In this document: piece after piece, positions 48,801 to 60,600 of the stretch
Numbering within the stretch: position 1 is the stretch's first letter
Layout: every line of letters starts with the position of its first letter
The notes under the pieces: model-generated
What the model saw: only the letters and a program-made list of their open reading frames with translations
What the model was told of the DNA's origin: nothing
Database searches by the model: none
Position numbers and translations under genes: made by a program
NCBI GenBank assembly: GCA_024516035.1
Contig: CM044959.1
Location: forward strand, 24,376,933-24,440,932
Reading direction: 5' to 3'
DNA: 64,000 nt
DNA from: Bactericera cockerelli
Taxonomy: Eukaryota; Arthropoda; Insecta; Hemiptera; Triozidae

Positions 48801-50710
48801 TCTGGGGTATAGTGATGTATCCAGGTTTCATCAACGGTCACAACTCGACGCAAAAAATCATCTGGATTGCGATTGAAGAGTTCTAAACTAGCCTTTGAAC
48901 AATTCAGCCGAATTCGTTTGTTGTCAATTGTGAGCAATCGCGGCACCCATCGCGCCGATAGTTTTCTCATGCCCAGCTTATCATGAAGGATTTTAAAAAC
49001 AGTTCCATATGAAATGCCCACACTCTCAGCTACTTCACGCACTTTTGTTCGGCGATCTTTGAGAATCATATCATGCACTTTTTCCACGACTTCCTCGGTA
49101 CACACGTCTTCTGGGCGTCCTGGGCGGTCCTCGTCAAAAATGCTTGTGCGCCCTCGTTTAAATTCATTAAACCAAAAGCGAACAGTGGTCATAGAAGGTG
49201 AAGAGCTCCCGTACACAGCATCTAACTTTAATTTTATCTCATCGCATTTTTTCCCGTCCAAAAAAAGGAATCGAATAACTGCTCGGCACTGTTCTTTTTC
49301 CACATCACTCAACTATACGCAACACAACAACTTCAAGTGACCGATAAATGAAAACTAAGAGAGTAATCAGTTTCAAACTTTGGATGTGGTCATTTGAGAT
49401 GTCGTTCCATCAACAAGTATCAACAAGTTTCACCAATGATGTAACATGTCCCTAAACACGGGTACTTATTGATCTACCTACGTACCTTATTTTTTCACAA
49501 ATTTAAAGAAAATGGGTTGAGCAGTTTTGGAGATAAAATTGATTTAGTATAGATCTTGAAATTGCTACGTGTATACACGAGGAAGTATTGAGTCCATAAT
49601 TGGCAGTGTACTTATTCCCTGCGAAACAGTCCTCTTGTCATTAACCACCAAGTAAAGGAATAAGGTCAAGGAAACTAGTCCAACAGGCTGAAAAAAACAA
49701 TTTCTCTAACCATTAATTCTATGTTTGATTCCTGGTTGGAGAAATTTAATTTTATTTAGTAAATGTGATATATTATTTACGATTTAGGTCATGTAAAAGG
49801 TACCTACTAGTATTCTTATGATAAGCTGCCAAGATCAGGGAGTATACAAGAAAACGTGATTCACTGATTAATTTCCTATGGTGCGTCAAAAAAGTGATAT
49901 TGATTTGATCACTCTGCATATTGATATGCTTTTCTTTCGAATATCAGAAGTTTAAAACATTTTCAACCAGAAATGAACCTTAATATTTTATTCCAATAAT
50001 AAAAGGGAAATATTCCCTGATTCCCAGTTCTACTATCTATACAGAGTGTAACAAAAATGCATGTCAACACTGAAACCACATTTTCTAATTTGTTTTGTAA
50101 GAAGTTCTTTGTGAAATTTGAGATGAGGTTTTCGTTTCTTTCTTTAATAGTAAGGTGTTCTTATTCTAGGATGTTGGATGATATGGGTAACGAGATGGAG
50201 TGCACAGAGTCTAAACTGGACGCCACCATGAAGAAAGTTGCTAAAGTTCTACACATTTCCAATGGTAAGATTTGTTCATACCCTCATGAGGGGTTCTAGT
50301 GAAAAGTATGAATACAACTGACTGTACTATTAGCTCAGTGGTAAAGCACTTGCTTGCCAAGCGTAAGATCCTGGGTTCCAATCCCAGAGCCGACAAAATT
50401 TGGTTAGAGATGTTTGTAAAGGAAACCTTCCGGTACACTCGTGTTGACCCAGCACCTAGAGGGAATTATTCCGTCACTTCTTTCTCATTAGAGGTTAGGA
50501 ATACTACGGGATGGGCAAGCTACAACTATGATACAGACCACAAGCTTCTACAATAGCTCCTGTTTCATGACTACAAAATAGCACTTGCTTGCCAGTTCTT
50601 ACATTTTTTAATACCTTTTCTTTTTCATTTCAGATAGGGGTCAATGGATGGCGATCTTCATACTATCTGCTTTACTTTTTGTGATCCTCATTCTATTCAT
50701 CATCCTATAG
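42836..50710 (+). CDS. STX6: Syntaxin-6 (Qc-SNARE of trans-Golgi network and endosomes), complete
   Basis: Six exons, 42836-42870, 45095-45270, 47128-47222, 47525-47856, 50170-50264 and 50634-50710, total 810 nt and encode 269 residues (human 255). Exon 1 is only 35 nt and gives MTFEDPFFVVKE, the classic syntaxin-6 N terminus. Exon 2 carries ELRNSLRSIEWDLEDLEDTI and exon 3 IVERNPSKF. Exon 4 contains a Ser/Asn-rich linker and the start of the Qc SNARE motif (QLDMLGETIGTLK...QIGNELDEQAV, central-layer Gln near 211). Exon 5 completes the SNARE helix (MKKVAKVLHIS) and exon 6 is a C-terminal membrane anchor after DRGQW. It mediates fusion of endosome-derived carriers with the trans-Golgi. Intron 2 is U12-type (AT-AC); the others are GT-AG. 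Intron 1 holds a hairpin MITE, intron 4 an antisense mariner, intron 5 a SINE. All phases agree and the frame is open throughout. Confidence 0.96.
44108..44354. mobile_element. 247-bp hairpin MITE in STX6 intron 1
   Basis: TA-flanked ends TCGCCGCTGCAAACACAAAC and its inverse. Homology continues inward through ACTGTCGTATCTGCAAATTT and GCGCACATAGTGGTT to a short centre, so most of the element is one palindrome. No ORF. Confidence 0.85.
44545..45000 (+). repeat. Dispersed repeat ending TTCTATAGGATAAGGAAA
   Basis: Its 3' part (CCAAATTTCAAGTCTCTACC, then TTCTATAGGATAAGGAAAGT) also occurs at 46525-46720 (ATTTCAAGTCTCTAGCTTTT, TTCTATAGGATAAGGAAAAT). Class not recognised. In STX6 intron 1. Confidence 0.55.
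45653..45870 (+). mobile_element. 5S rRNA-derived SINE (SINE-F), best copy
   Basis: The head reads GCGCGTTGAATGCACCGGTT, CTCGTTGGATCACCGAAGTT and AAGCAACGTC, aligning to bases about 10-60 of animal 5S rRNA. The body (GCTGGCATTCC..., AGGTTGGTTGAGGTAAATG) and tail (CGTCGTGATATGACCATGCA, AAGCGACGTTAAAC) end in an A run. Lies in the STX6 AT-AC intron. Confidence 0.85.
46170..46319 (+). mobile_element. 5S rRNA-derived SINE, internally deleted
   Basis: Same 5S head as the copy at 45653, but GAGGTGAAG joins straight to TTTCCTGCGAATGGAGG, removing about 75 bp. It ends in a long A run. Confidence 0.85.
46880..47066 (+). repeat. Repeat H copy ending in ATA/ATT repeat
   Basis: GGGTTGGGTGGAAGAGATTG, CCTGCCCTTTAGGTAGGACA and a 3' end CCTAATAAAGCTTTCTTAAT then AATAATAATG. 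The AATAAA near the end suits a non-LTR retrotransposon tail. It stops 40 bp before the U12 branch site. Confidence 0.6.
47975..48190 (-). repeat. Left inverted arm flanking mariner (repeat family also at 63066)
   Basis: Read on the minus strand this contains GAAAATCGGTTAAGCGGTTT, a GTATACAATGTGAACCAATC block and GGAAGTATTGTGTCCACAAT. The same order appears on the plus strand right of the mariner (49495-49620) and at 63066-63230. Not identified as a known family. Confidence 0.7.
48197..49475 (-). mobile_element. mariner element (about 1.28 kb) with terminal inverted repeats
   Basis: The transposase ORF is bracketed by GATCAAGAAGTACCCGTGTT on the left and its inverted counterpart on the right (AACACGGGTACTTATTGATC); 20 of 22 bases match and homology may run a few bases further outward. 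The span equals a normal mariner. The exact ends and TA duplication are unclear because the left outer bases have drifted. Confidence 0.8.
48254..49312 (-). CDS. mariner transposase, uninterrupted
   Basis: A 352-residue ORF without stops. An N-terminal paired helix-turn-helix region (about 1-115, with GRPxD near 65-70) is followed by the WVPRLL linker (about 122-127) and a DDE domain. Catalytic acids are Asp161 in TVDETWIHHY, Asp255 in FHHDNAPAH and Asp290 in YSPDLAPCDYFLFP; the last two are separated by 34 residues, the D,D34D signature of mariner. Length equals the usual 345-355 residues. It is antisense inside intron 4 of STX6. The intact triad and full length suggest recent activity; whether the start and TIRs work is not shown. 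Confidence 0.95.
   Translation of the reverse strand: MSDVEKEQCRAVIRFLFLDGKKCDEIKLKLDAVYGSSSPSMTTVRFWFNEFKRGRTSIFDEDRPGRPEDVCTEEVVEKVHDMILKDRRTKVREVAESVGISYGTVFKILHDKLGMRKLSARWVPRLLTIDNKRIRLNCSKASLELFNRNPDDFLRRVVTVDETWIHHYTPETKQQSKEWTLVGESAPKKAKSVQSAGKVMATVFWDAKGIILIDFLEKGKTITAAYYSELLTRFDAKLKETRPHLARKKVLFHHDNAPAHSSGIVAAKIHQLGYELLPHPPYSPDLAPCDYFLFPNLKVWLGGKRFSSNDDVISQTKGYFEEFEGSYFLEGLKKWQDRWKKCVALKGDYVEK
49495..49620 (+). repeat. Right inverted arm flanking mariner
   Basis: Plus-strand copy with GGTTGAGCAGTTTTGGAGAT, TGTATACACGAGGAAGTATT and AATTGGCAGTGTAC, inverted with respect to the copy left of the mariner. It lacks the GTGAACCAATC part of the other copies. Confidence 0.7.
50327..50577 (+). 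mobile_element. SINE-A in STX6 intron 5
   Basis: TTAGCTCAGTGGTAAAGCAC, GGGTTCCAATCCCAGAGCCG, GTGTTGACCCAGCACCTAGA and TACTACGGGATGGGCAAGCT in order. Confidence 0.85.
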
Positions 50711-53700
50711 AGAGTAGAACATTACACACCATATTCTACTAGTGTTACGTTTATGCAATGTATTGTGTTGAATATTTGCTTGGTCAGGATTTTTTTTTAT
50801 GTAATTTGGTCAACAGTTTCAAAACAATTTGTACGTACTCAACACATGAATTTAAAAAATAAAATCAAGCTGAGTATGTACTTTCGTTTCATAAAATTGG
50901 AAAGAGGTATAATTCTAATGAATAGTACCTCAAGATCAATGTAGCATTGCAGCAAGGAAAAATCTTGAAGAAGTTTTAATCATCTAGTCATAGACTTGGG
51001 ACCTTCTTGTTTAAATTAGAACATCTGGTGTTAATTAATTACCTGAAACAGCTTTTATTTCTCAAACCGATTCTTTTCAATTTTATACGGTAGAATTGAA
51101 TCTGTTCAGTAGATTCTGCGCGTTGCAAGGAATGCAATTATCAGATAGAGACAAAACCAAAGTTGCTCAGGAGGTTACGTCATGCCTAGAAATATATGTA
51201 TATTTTAAATCCGTTAATTTTTATTTTTACAAAAACGAACCCAATACTTCCGATATTTAACATTAGATATTTACGGAAGTAATTCATTTTCTATACGATA
51301 TTACTTAAAAATATGTCATTTTAGAGAGGGCATTGATCGTTGGAAAATTCATTTATCCAGGATTAATTATCCATCCTATACAGATGCACATTAAATGGGT
51401 AGTAGTAAATATCTCGTAAATACAAGTGAATATGAGAATTACAATAAAATGAAACTTCAATTTTTATAATGTTCAGACCATCAGTCCCAAGTCTAAAAAT
51501 ATAATGTCTAATATATTTCGATTTTATTTAGTTTTAGGTAAACATTTGTATTTTAGAAAATGTTTCAGATATTGATCTTTTATTTAGTTTGTTAATTTTT
51601 TTTCTTGGTATTTTATTATTTATTTTGTTTGTGAACGTTAATACTGTTTGTTGTAATATGTTTTGCTATAGCACTGGTTTTTCATTATCTTATTCTTTGT
51701 TTCACCAGTCCACATTCCATATTAAATAATTTTCATCTCTTTTGTTTGGTAACAATAAAATTATTGGGTGATTATTGTATTGGCTTTTTGATTCAAATAG
51801 AGGGATATTTACTAGATCTAGGTGTGGTATGTGCTGGTTTCCTCACAATAAATCCTTGTGAGTCCCAGTAACTCCATGATTTCTTTTACCCCTGTTATCT
51901 ATCAATCCCGTTACCACCCTGACACCCTTCCAGCCGAACCATTTAGATATTGACTGTATTTCTTATTATTTTTTTACTCAAGTCTTCCTATCAGAAGATT
52001 TTAATGTTTGACTCCCGTTAACCCAGGTAATTCTTATTTTATTTTAATTGCCTTTTCTCCTAATTCTTGTATAAAAATAAAACAACTTCTGCCCTAGCAA
52101 TCAAAATAGAAATGGTAGTATTGATATTGACCTTATTGGATTGAGAAATATGGGTGTAAATAAATATGTCTATGGATAATAATTCAGAAGCATGTTTCTG
52201 GGTACTATTTAGGTGGTAGTATTTTCCCATAAATTTTTCTTCTTCTAGGAGCTGTCACAAAGTTGATCCAACTCTCGAACTAATGAAGTTATTGAAATTA
52301 TATTATTTTTGTGTACTTACAAACATAACTTTATGATTCTATCAATCCTACACGGTTTGCATATTTATTGATCAGGGTCTTCTGTTGCACACGAAAAACT
52401 TAATCTGAACGTATTTTGTGTGTGTACGTGCAGTTGTCACTAAAAATATCCTGAAATTTTTTTGTGCAGAAAAAAAGTAGTTCTATTTATGGGTTCTATT
52501 AAAAATTAGGCTATTTTCATATTTTGATCTCCAAAAACGTACTGACCTTTTGAATGTTGGTGGATCCAGTACAGACTAGGTGCCCCTAAAAAGGTTATCA
52601 AAATGGGTTATCCATTGTCAAGTGGGATTAATAGAATTATAGAGCTGAAGTACACTTGCAGAAAGGGACTCTTTAGCCGTACGCTGGCAGTATAAATATT
52701 TATTTGTAATTGTAATTAGTTATGCTTTTGAGTAGTTTCTATTTCACTATCCCTTTTTCTTTTTATAATTGGGATGATAGCCCAGTCGGTCAATCAAATA
52801 AAAATTCACACATTATCATATTGAAGTTTAACTACTCTACACACATAATTATGTAGGTACATATAGATAAATTATTACTTTTGAGGTTGTGCTTCATTTG
52901 TAAATTACTCTAAGAATCCCTTGTAAATATTGTAGAATTTATTTATGAATTATTAACAGTCTCGCTACGCAATAGATATTTTATTTTGTAAACACCACTA
53001 CCACTTACACTCAACCCATCAAATTTATGAAAAGTGGCATATTCAAGTCCTCTATGTCCCACGCCAGTAAATAATTACTTTAGAGTATTTATATGTATAC
53101 TGTATAGATATCAGAAGTATTTTTATCATTATTATTAAAATTTATTAAGTCTGATCATGCATTGAGTGATAGAAATTTTCTAGGGATTTCAGGAAAGCTT
53201 GGCCAGCAGAATTGATGAACCATACATACATAGTATAAGTACAATACCTGGTGCATAATGGAGATGAAATGAGTTTTATATGTTTTAATAAATAAATAAA
53301 TAAATATTATTATTATTACTCTATAAGTCTCTGGTATATTTTCTAACCCAGCCTTTTCTCTAACTCGATTGGTCACAAGAAAAAATAAACAGTAAAATAA
53401 ATGGGACCGACCATTGCGATATAGGTACATATGTGACGTGTGTAACACAATGAGAGTTCCTGTTTCATGCAAATTTAATTTTACAATTTACTTTTCATCT
53501 AAGACATACGAGTATTTTACATCTTTTAGAATGCTGGAATCTGAACTTGTAGACAACAAAAAGTTCTCAATAAAAATAAATGTTTATGTAATAAATTTAT
53601 TTAATTCCAATGTTTTTATTTTATATATTTCTCGTCGCAGAAATTGTAAGGTATGGTATGGGTATTTTTGTAGTGTCCTAGTAAAATACTTTCTGAAATT

Positions 53701-53856
53701 TCACTGAAATTTAAATTTATTTATTTATCTTCAACGAGATGTGTAAGTTGACGGTTCACCAGAAATTATTTTTTCGAGCTGTACCATTGTTTTGGATCAC
53801 GGATATAAGTATTACATCGTTTTGCATCTGTTAATTATACTCGTTGCATCGTAATA
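50711..53856. other. STX6 3' UTR and intergenic DNA
   Basis: Candidate poly(A) signals near 50858 (AATAAA) and 51755. The remainder to the fold-back element is AT-rich without a supported gene; an AAAT microsatellite lies near 53290. Confidence 0.55.
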
Positions 53857-54720
53857 CAGGGTGGGGCAAAAGTCTGGAAACCCCTGAATAACTTTCGAAT
53901 GGCTTCTTCGGTAAAATTAAAATTTTGTAAGGTAAACCGGGCTAATAAGACCTTCTTTTAGAGTCGGGTCGATTTTTGTTACCGGCCCCCATGTCGGGGC
54001 CAGGGGGGCCAACTTCATTTTTTTAAATACGAACCCCCACCTTGCGATACATTTTTGGAAAGGTCTTCAAATAAGAAATACATTGGTGCAAATTTTATTT
54101 TTTTTAATATTATTTGTTTGCAAATGGCGTCCAACTTTGTGTATGCAGTAAAGTCTGGAAACCCCTGAATATCTTTCGAAAGGACTTTCTCAGTAAATTT
54201 AAAATTGTGTACGGTAATCCTTGGTAATTAGACCTTATATTAGAATTGGACCGATTTTTTTTTACTGGCCCCCATGTCGGGGCCAGGGAGGTCAACTTCA
54301 TTTTTTTAAATACGAAACCCCACCTTGCGATACATTTTTGGAAAGGTCTTATTACCCCGACTTACCGTGCACAATTTTAAATTAACTGAGAGAGCCCTTT
54401 CAAAAGATATTCAGGGGTTTCCAGACTTAACTGCATACACAAAGTTGGACGCCATTTGTAAATAAATAATATTAAAAAATAAAATTTGCACCAATGTATT
54501 TCTTATTTGAAGATCTTTCCAAAAATGTATCGCAAGGTGGGGGTTCGTATTTAAAAAAATGAAGTTGGCCCCCCTGGCCCCGACATGGGGGCCGGTAACA
54601 AAAATCGACCCGACTCTAAAAGAAGGTCTTATTAGCCCGGTTTACCTTACAAAATTTTAATTTTACCGAAGAAGCCATTCGAAAGTTATTCAGGGGTTTC
54701 CAGACTTTTGTCCCACCCTG
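53857..54720. mobile_element. Fold-back element, near-perfect 290-bp arms
   Basis: Flanked by TA, the element starts CAGGGTGGGGCAAAAGTCTG and ends with the inverse. The arms (53857-about 54150 and about 54425-54720) are almost identical. The centre (54148-54430) is a more diverged copy of the same palindrome, so AGTCTGGAAACCCCTGAATA or its inverse occurs four times. It has no coding capacity. The ends suggest a mariner-type non-autonomous element. Confidence 0.85.
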
Positions 54721-54823
54721 TATATTTTTTTATATAGCGGATTTATTATTTCCATGAAAGACGTAGGTACACAAGTATAGACATTTACCATTTGGAACAT
54801 GAATGCGTAAATCTGTAAACTTA

Positions 54824-57541
54824 TCAATCCTGACTAATCTTTTTCTTGTGGAACAGAAACTTCCTGAATTTCAACTCCACTGTGGCCGTCCTACTCTCTG
54901 GTGAAATGTCGCTATTCAAACGAATTTTTAACTTACCACTCTTCCCGAATGTGTTCTCAATAAACCCACTTTGACCGCTTGATAATTGCACTTTGAAGTT
55001 CAGAAAAATATCCTCAACGTAGTTCAATTGATTTTTCCCGAACAAATTCTTGCAAATGATTTCGTTTGAATTAATAATTCGATCGATCTGACCACATTTA
55101 ATCTTGCGTTTGTAAATTTGCAAGATGGATAGGTCGTAGTTCTTTTCGCTGAAAATATACTGAATGTGTCCATGAAATGCCAATCTACATGAGGTACTGT
55201 GAATATTGGTATCAAGCTTTGAACCAATTATTAAACTATTCGGGGGAGATAGAATTGGTTTTTCAAACTCCAACAGAGCGAAATAATCGTCTTCATCTTC
55301 TCGTGATATTTCATCGACATAAAGGAAGTTGTTTTTGATATCAAATGGTTGCTTGGATTTTTCATTGAGAGGAGTGTCAATCACAGATATCCCGTTAGAA
55401 ATATTCATGTTCTTTACATTTTCCTCACAATTCTTGATATTTATCTGGTATTGTTCGTTTGTAAAAATGGTAACTTTTGCTAGAACTGTATCATGACCAA
55501 TACTGCAGTGGTATTTTCCTGAAATCGATTAATTTCTTTAAACTGACAAAGTAGGACTATAAACATAATAATGCATGCATAATATTTTTCATAATAATAA
55601 TTGATGCCTCATTATTTGATATTCCTTTATTTAGACTAATATTCTTTTATCTAGTGATGAAAATGAGAATCCAAATCTATTATTACATATTTTCGATGTC
55701 TTGCTCTTAAAAAACTACCAATATCCAAGCACAAATACATAGAGAGATGAACCCACGAACTTTGGCATTGAATGTTTTTGTAGCTAATGTGGTGTTGTCT
55801 GCCCAGTTATTTTTTATTACCTCGTCTAAACTCAAAATGATTGATAAGTAAATAATAATAAAAATATGATCGCACTGAATATTACACCAACTAGCAAGGT
55901 CTCAAACTATCTACTAACTATCAAACCTCTCAATTGAAATACATTATACAGGGTGGACCAAAAAAACGTTTACACCCGTTAATCGTAGATTACTGACGAC
56001 ATTTCCAGCCCGGATCTGCAATCCGTTTTTTCGGATTCGCCTTCGTAACTGCACAAAGTGATTTTTTGCAACTTTCCGAAAAAGACCGACTTTGGCTTAT
56101 TCTTTATAAACATTTCGATCAAGCTTTATTTACATATTTTATATACAATGTACATGGTAACAATTTAGAAATAAAAATAAACAAAGCCTGATCAAGGGTG
56201 GTGATAATGCCTACGGCATTCTCTTCTTCAGGTCAGTACTTTTTTCTTGTTTAAGATGAGTTGATTCTGAACAATTCTGCAGAAAGCCAACAAAATTTCG
56301 ATGTTTCTAGTTACACTACTTTGTTTTTTACGGTTTGGTTTGTCATATTTTTTTACACCAGAACAGAAAAAAAACACACGAGAAAACTTTTTTGCTAAAT
56401 AAAACACTCGACATTTGCCCGAACAAATTTTGGCACAGACATGGGCAAGTTTGATAAAAGTTGGCGGCCGTCCCGAGGATGCTAAAAAGTAATTTTACGA
56501 TTTTTTATCACGTTATCTTCTCTGAAAAATTATTAGATGTTTGCCAAAAACTCTTCAAAATTCTTAAGAGTTTTCTAACTGTAGACTGTGTAAGGGCGTC
56601 TTGTATTGTTTACAAAAATTGTTTACATTCCTTTTTTTGAATACCGCGGTCTCACATGCATCCATCAGCCAGTTTAGGAAAATTCAAATGATAATTTTCG
56701 TCCTATACAGATTGTCAGTGGTGTTAGCTAAATGTGGTAGTGCTAAGAGTGTGAATCGCACAAAGGAGGTTCACTTCTCGGCGATCAATATTATTTTAAC
56801 TTAATAAAAAAAAAATTGATGGAATATTTTATTCATTCCTGTATCTGACCTGTAGTAACACTAACAACTTATGGTATTTTTGGGGGTAATACCATCTGTA
56901 AATTGAGTTATATCAGATACTAGTGGTATCACAATACACAACATAATAATTATTATTCATGTAAGCCCCTGGGAGACTGCCTTGATAATGTTTGTAAGGA
57001 TGGTTTTTCTTATGCTCCCCTCAGAGAGAAAAAAAAACTAGCGAATTTCCCAACGAAAACAGAGTTTATAAAATAAATCCAGGTAAATATGTAGGTAGGT
57101 TCTTCTATCATAAGCAAAACTAATTAAATAACAATTTTTTACCGATTGCCAACTCTTATTAGAAATCTTGAAAAAAAAACAAGACAATATTTTGTAAAAT
57201 TAATAAACTTTTGCAGTCTTTATTATGTTTTATACTATTTTGATATAAACAAAAAGGTATTTAAAAAAACATTTTGTGTTTGTATGTTCAATGAGAAACG
57301 ATTAGAAGCGCACGATTAGCTCAGTGGTAAGCTAGTCACTTGCCATGCGGAAGATCCCACCCCAGTCCGAACGGCAGAGCCAGCAAAAAATTTATGACTA
57401 CAAAATAAAAAAGACTGTTGCCATTTTTTATTTAGCCATAGTACACACTATGGATTCTCCTCACACAAATTTTTGAAACCCATGGTGACTTTAGTACCTT
57501 AGTTCTAACTCAGAACTGTCCCTCTACCTTCTACCTTCTTG

Positions 57542-57607
<66 letters not shown>

Positions 57608-60600
57608 TTCTCAATTCCCTCAGAGGAACTGTTGGAAGTGGCGTCCACCTTCCTGGATGCAAAGGTTGAACCTCTTCATCATGTTCCCTCGAATGTTGCG
57701 GAAGATTCCAGGTTTTTCTGTCAGGTCATCAAATGCCAACATGATTCTTGCTACCAGACTCTGCCACTCTTGCGTCTCCACTGGTATTTCGTAAACTATG
57801 TTTTTCACGTGATCCCAAATGTTCCTGTTGGCAGCTCCATATGCTAAATGCATATCTGCCATTTCAGCATCCCAATAATAATAATTATGTAACTTGTACT
57901 AAAAAACCTCAAGAAGTTTAAAGATAATATTTCATAGAATGCAGAAAAATCTGCTTGAAAACTATCATCGAGAAACAAACAATCATTCATTTCACTGGCC
58001 TTTAATTATTTCCAAGGAAAATAATTATCAGGCATGAATAGCTAATTACTCTTTGAGTACAAGACGACCCTACACGGTCAACACTTTTAAGATTTTGAAC
58101 ATCATTTTTTGAGACTTACCTGGTTCGTTTTCCCAGAAGATCACGTGATAAAAAATCGTAAAATTACTTTTTAGCATCCTTGGGTTGGCCGCCAACTTTT
58201 ATCAAACTTGCCCGTGTCTGTGCCAAAATTTGTTCGGGCAAATCTTGAGTGTTTCAAAGTGTAAAAAACTTACATGAGAATTTTTTTTCTATTCAGGTGT
58301 CAAAAAAGATGCCAAACCAAACCGTATAAAACAAAGTAGTGTAGCTAGAAACATCGAAATTTTGTTGGCTTTCTGCAGAATTGTTCAGAATCAACTCATC
58401 TTAAACAGGAAAAAAGTTCTGAAATGAAGAATAAGCCAAAGTCGCACTTTTTCGGAAAGTTGCAAAAAATCACTTTGTGCAGTTATAAAGGCGAATCCGA
58501 AAAAACGGATTGCAGATCCGGGCTGGAAATGTCGTCAGTAATCTACGATTAACGGGTGTAAACGTTTTTTTGGTCCACCCTGTATACAACTATAATTATA
58601 TGTAATCAATCACATGCTCTGAATATAACCATCCAAAATATTTTTCTCTCTCATTCTTAAAAAAGTATTTTCACTTACCTTTTGATTTAATACTATGTTT
58701 GTAATATTTGATGCAGTTCAGATCTATGATACAAGCGTAGAAGTATTTCAAATAATTTTCTGAAGTCACAAGACCCCGTTCAAACAGTTTAGAATCCACC
58801 TGCGTCACACAAAGTCCTATACGGTCGCTTTTAACAGCGCGTTCAACATTTTTACGAAAAATTTGAATTGACTTAACTTTTCTTTTCATTTGCAAAGCAG
58901 GAATTTCAACGATCTGTAAGAATGAAAATTTATTTTAATGAAAATATCACCAAGGTAGAAATGATTAAACAATATACATACTATCCCAGACAGCACGGCA
59001 GGTGACTTCCAGTCTGGATTTAAGGTGGAAATATCCAGGTGTATAAAGTCAACTGGACCTCCAGCTGTCCCGACAGCTGGATTTTTCCATTATGGATTAA
59101 ATCAGTTGACCAGCCACCTGGATATTTCCAACAAAAATCCATCTAGACTCAGTCACCTGGGCAGTCAGCTGGAAGTATAACGAATCTCTCCAGCTAGGAC
59201 ATAAATAGAATTTAGTCAGTTGACCAGTCAGCTGGAGATGCTCCACATTTCTCCAGTTTACATAAAACGCGTCCTTTGTTGAAGACGCCATCTTTGATCT
59301 TTCGTAATTTCAGAATCATTGTGATATTGGTGATATGGTGATTGTAAATTGTTTTAAATAATTAATAATTCTTTTAAATATGTATTTCATTTAGTTTTGA
59401 ACATTTTTAAATACAATTTAAAAATTTAAAATTTTAAATTTTAAAATATCATTTTAATTAGTTTTGATCTTTTTTATAACTACTGGAATAGTGTTTAGAT
59501 AAAACTCGTCCTTTGTTGAAGGAAATTCAGAAATTGTGATATTTTTGTGACAAATTGTGAATTGTTTTAAATAATTAATAATTCTCTTAAATAATAGGTA
59601 TTTCATTTATTTGAACATATTTTAAATACAAATAATATTTTAATTAGTTTTGAACATCTTTTTTATAACTATGAAAGTGTTTACTTTGTCATTTCTGAAC
59701 TCCAAATTTGCTTTCGAGATGTTTCAAAAAATAGTTCTTAAGTTTGTCTAAATCGTGACAGAAGGAAAGGAGAGGACAAGAAGCAGTTAATACTGGATCA
59801 CCTTTTTCATCTGACAATAACCATCCATTTCTAGAGACATCCACTTGGACCCTAATGAACTTTCTGCACTCTGCTGTTCCTGGACCTTCAGTGGGATTAA
59901 CACCTTCAGTTCACTTGGAATCATACCAGCTACCCATATTAATCTCACCTAGCCTAGCCAAGCCAAAGCAGGACCATGAATGCTAGTCTCATGTGTTAAG
60001 GGAAACAGAATTTTTTATGCTCAAGATCTCTTGACCATAGGTTGGCTAAAAAAAGGTTCTGGTTCAAGCAAAGAAACAGCTGAATGCATAGTGCTAGATA
60101 GTGAAATTTTTCACTCTGTGGATTTTATTTAGATGTACAATACTTTATAAAATATACATATTCATTATAAAATGAATATTTCACTGATAGGTGGTTCTGC
60201 CACACTAAAAAATGATGTTTACTTTGTGACATGCTTCCTGATTTCTTGATTTAAAATTATTTGGCCAATTTACTGTGCACTGTTCATAATAACAATAATA
60301 ACTATTGTGCTCTCTCTACCACCTTATTACTATGAAGGCCCTTAAATTTTGAGTTAATTTTATATCTATTTAAAAAAAGTGTTCCACACTATTGTGTTTT
60401 ATAATTTCACTAGTCTTAACAAGTCAATTTTGTTTTAATTTAAGTATAACAATGTTTTTTGGTAATAATTCTCAAAGCAAACAACCCAGCAATTCTAATT
60501 AGCCACAGCAGTATATAAATTGTCATGAAGGATTACAAATACATAATAACATTCACTAATCCATGTTCAACCCCGTTAGACATTGCTTAACTTTTGCAAT

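Larger units (their letters stand above)
55949..58582. mobile_element. Degraded Tc1/mariner-type element with long inverted arms
   Basis: Begins TA-CAGGGTGGACCAAAAAAACG and ends with its inverse followed by TA, a mariner-type end and target site. The arms run about 450-570 bp (55949-56520 against 58130-58582) with many small differences. Shared inner blocks include GCAGAAAGCCAACAAAATTT and CCCGAACAAATTTTGGCACA. The interior holds a transposase fragment, a truncated SINE-A and a CT microsatellite. It lies in an EEFSEC intron. Confidence 0.8.

Noticed and set aside
49014..49340. Plus-strand frame over the mariner
   Set aside because: Antisense shadow of the transposase.
57539..57847. Frame starting with Leu-Ser repeats
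   Set aside because: Translation of the CT microsatellite and the antisense of a transposase fragment.
59097..59291. Small minus-strand frame
   Set aside because: Made of the subterminal motifs of the 3-kb element.
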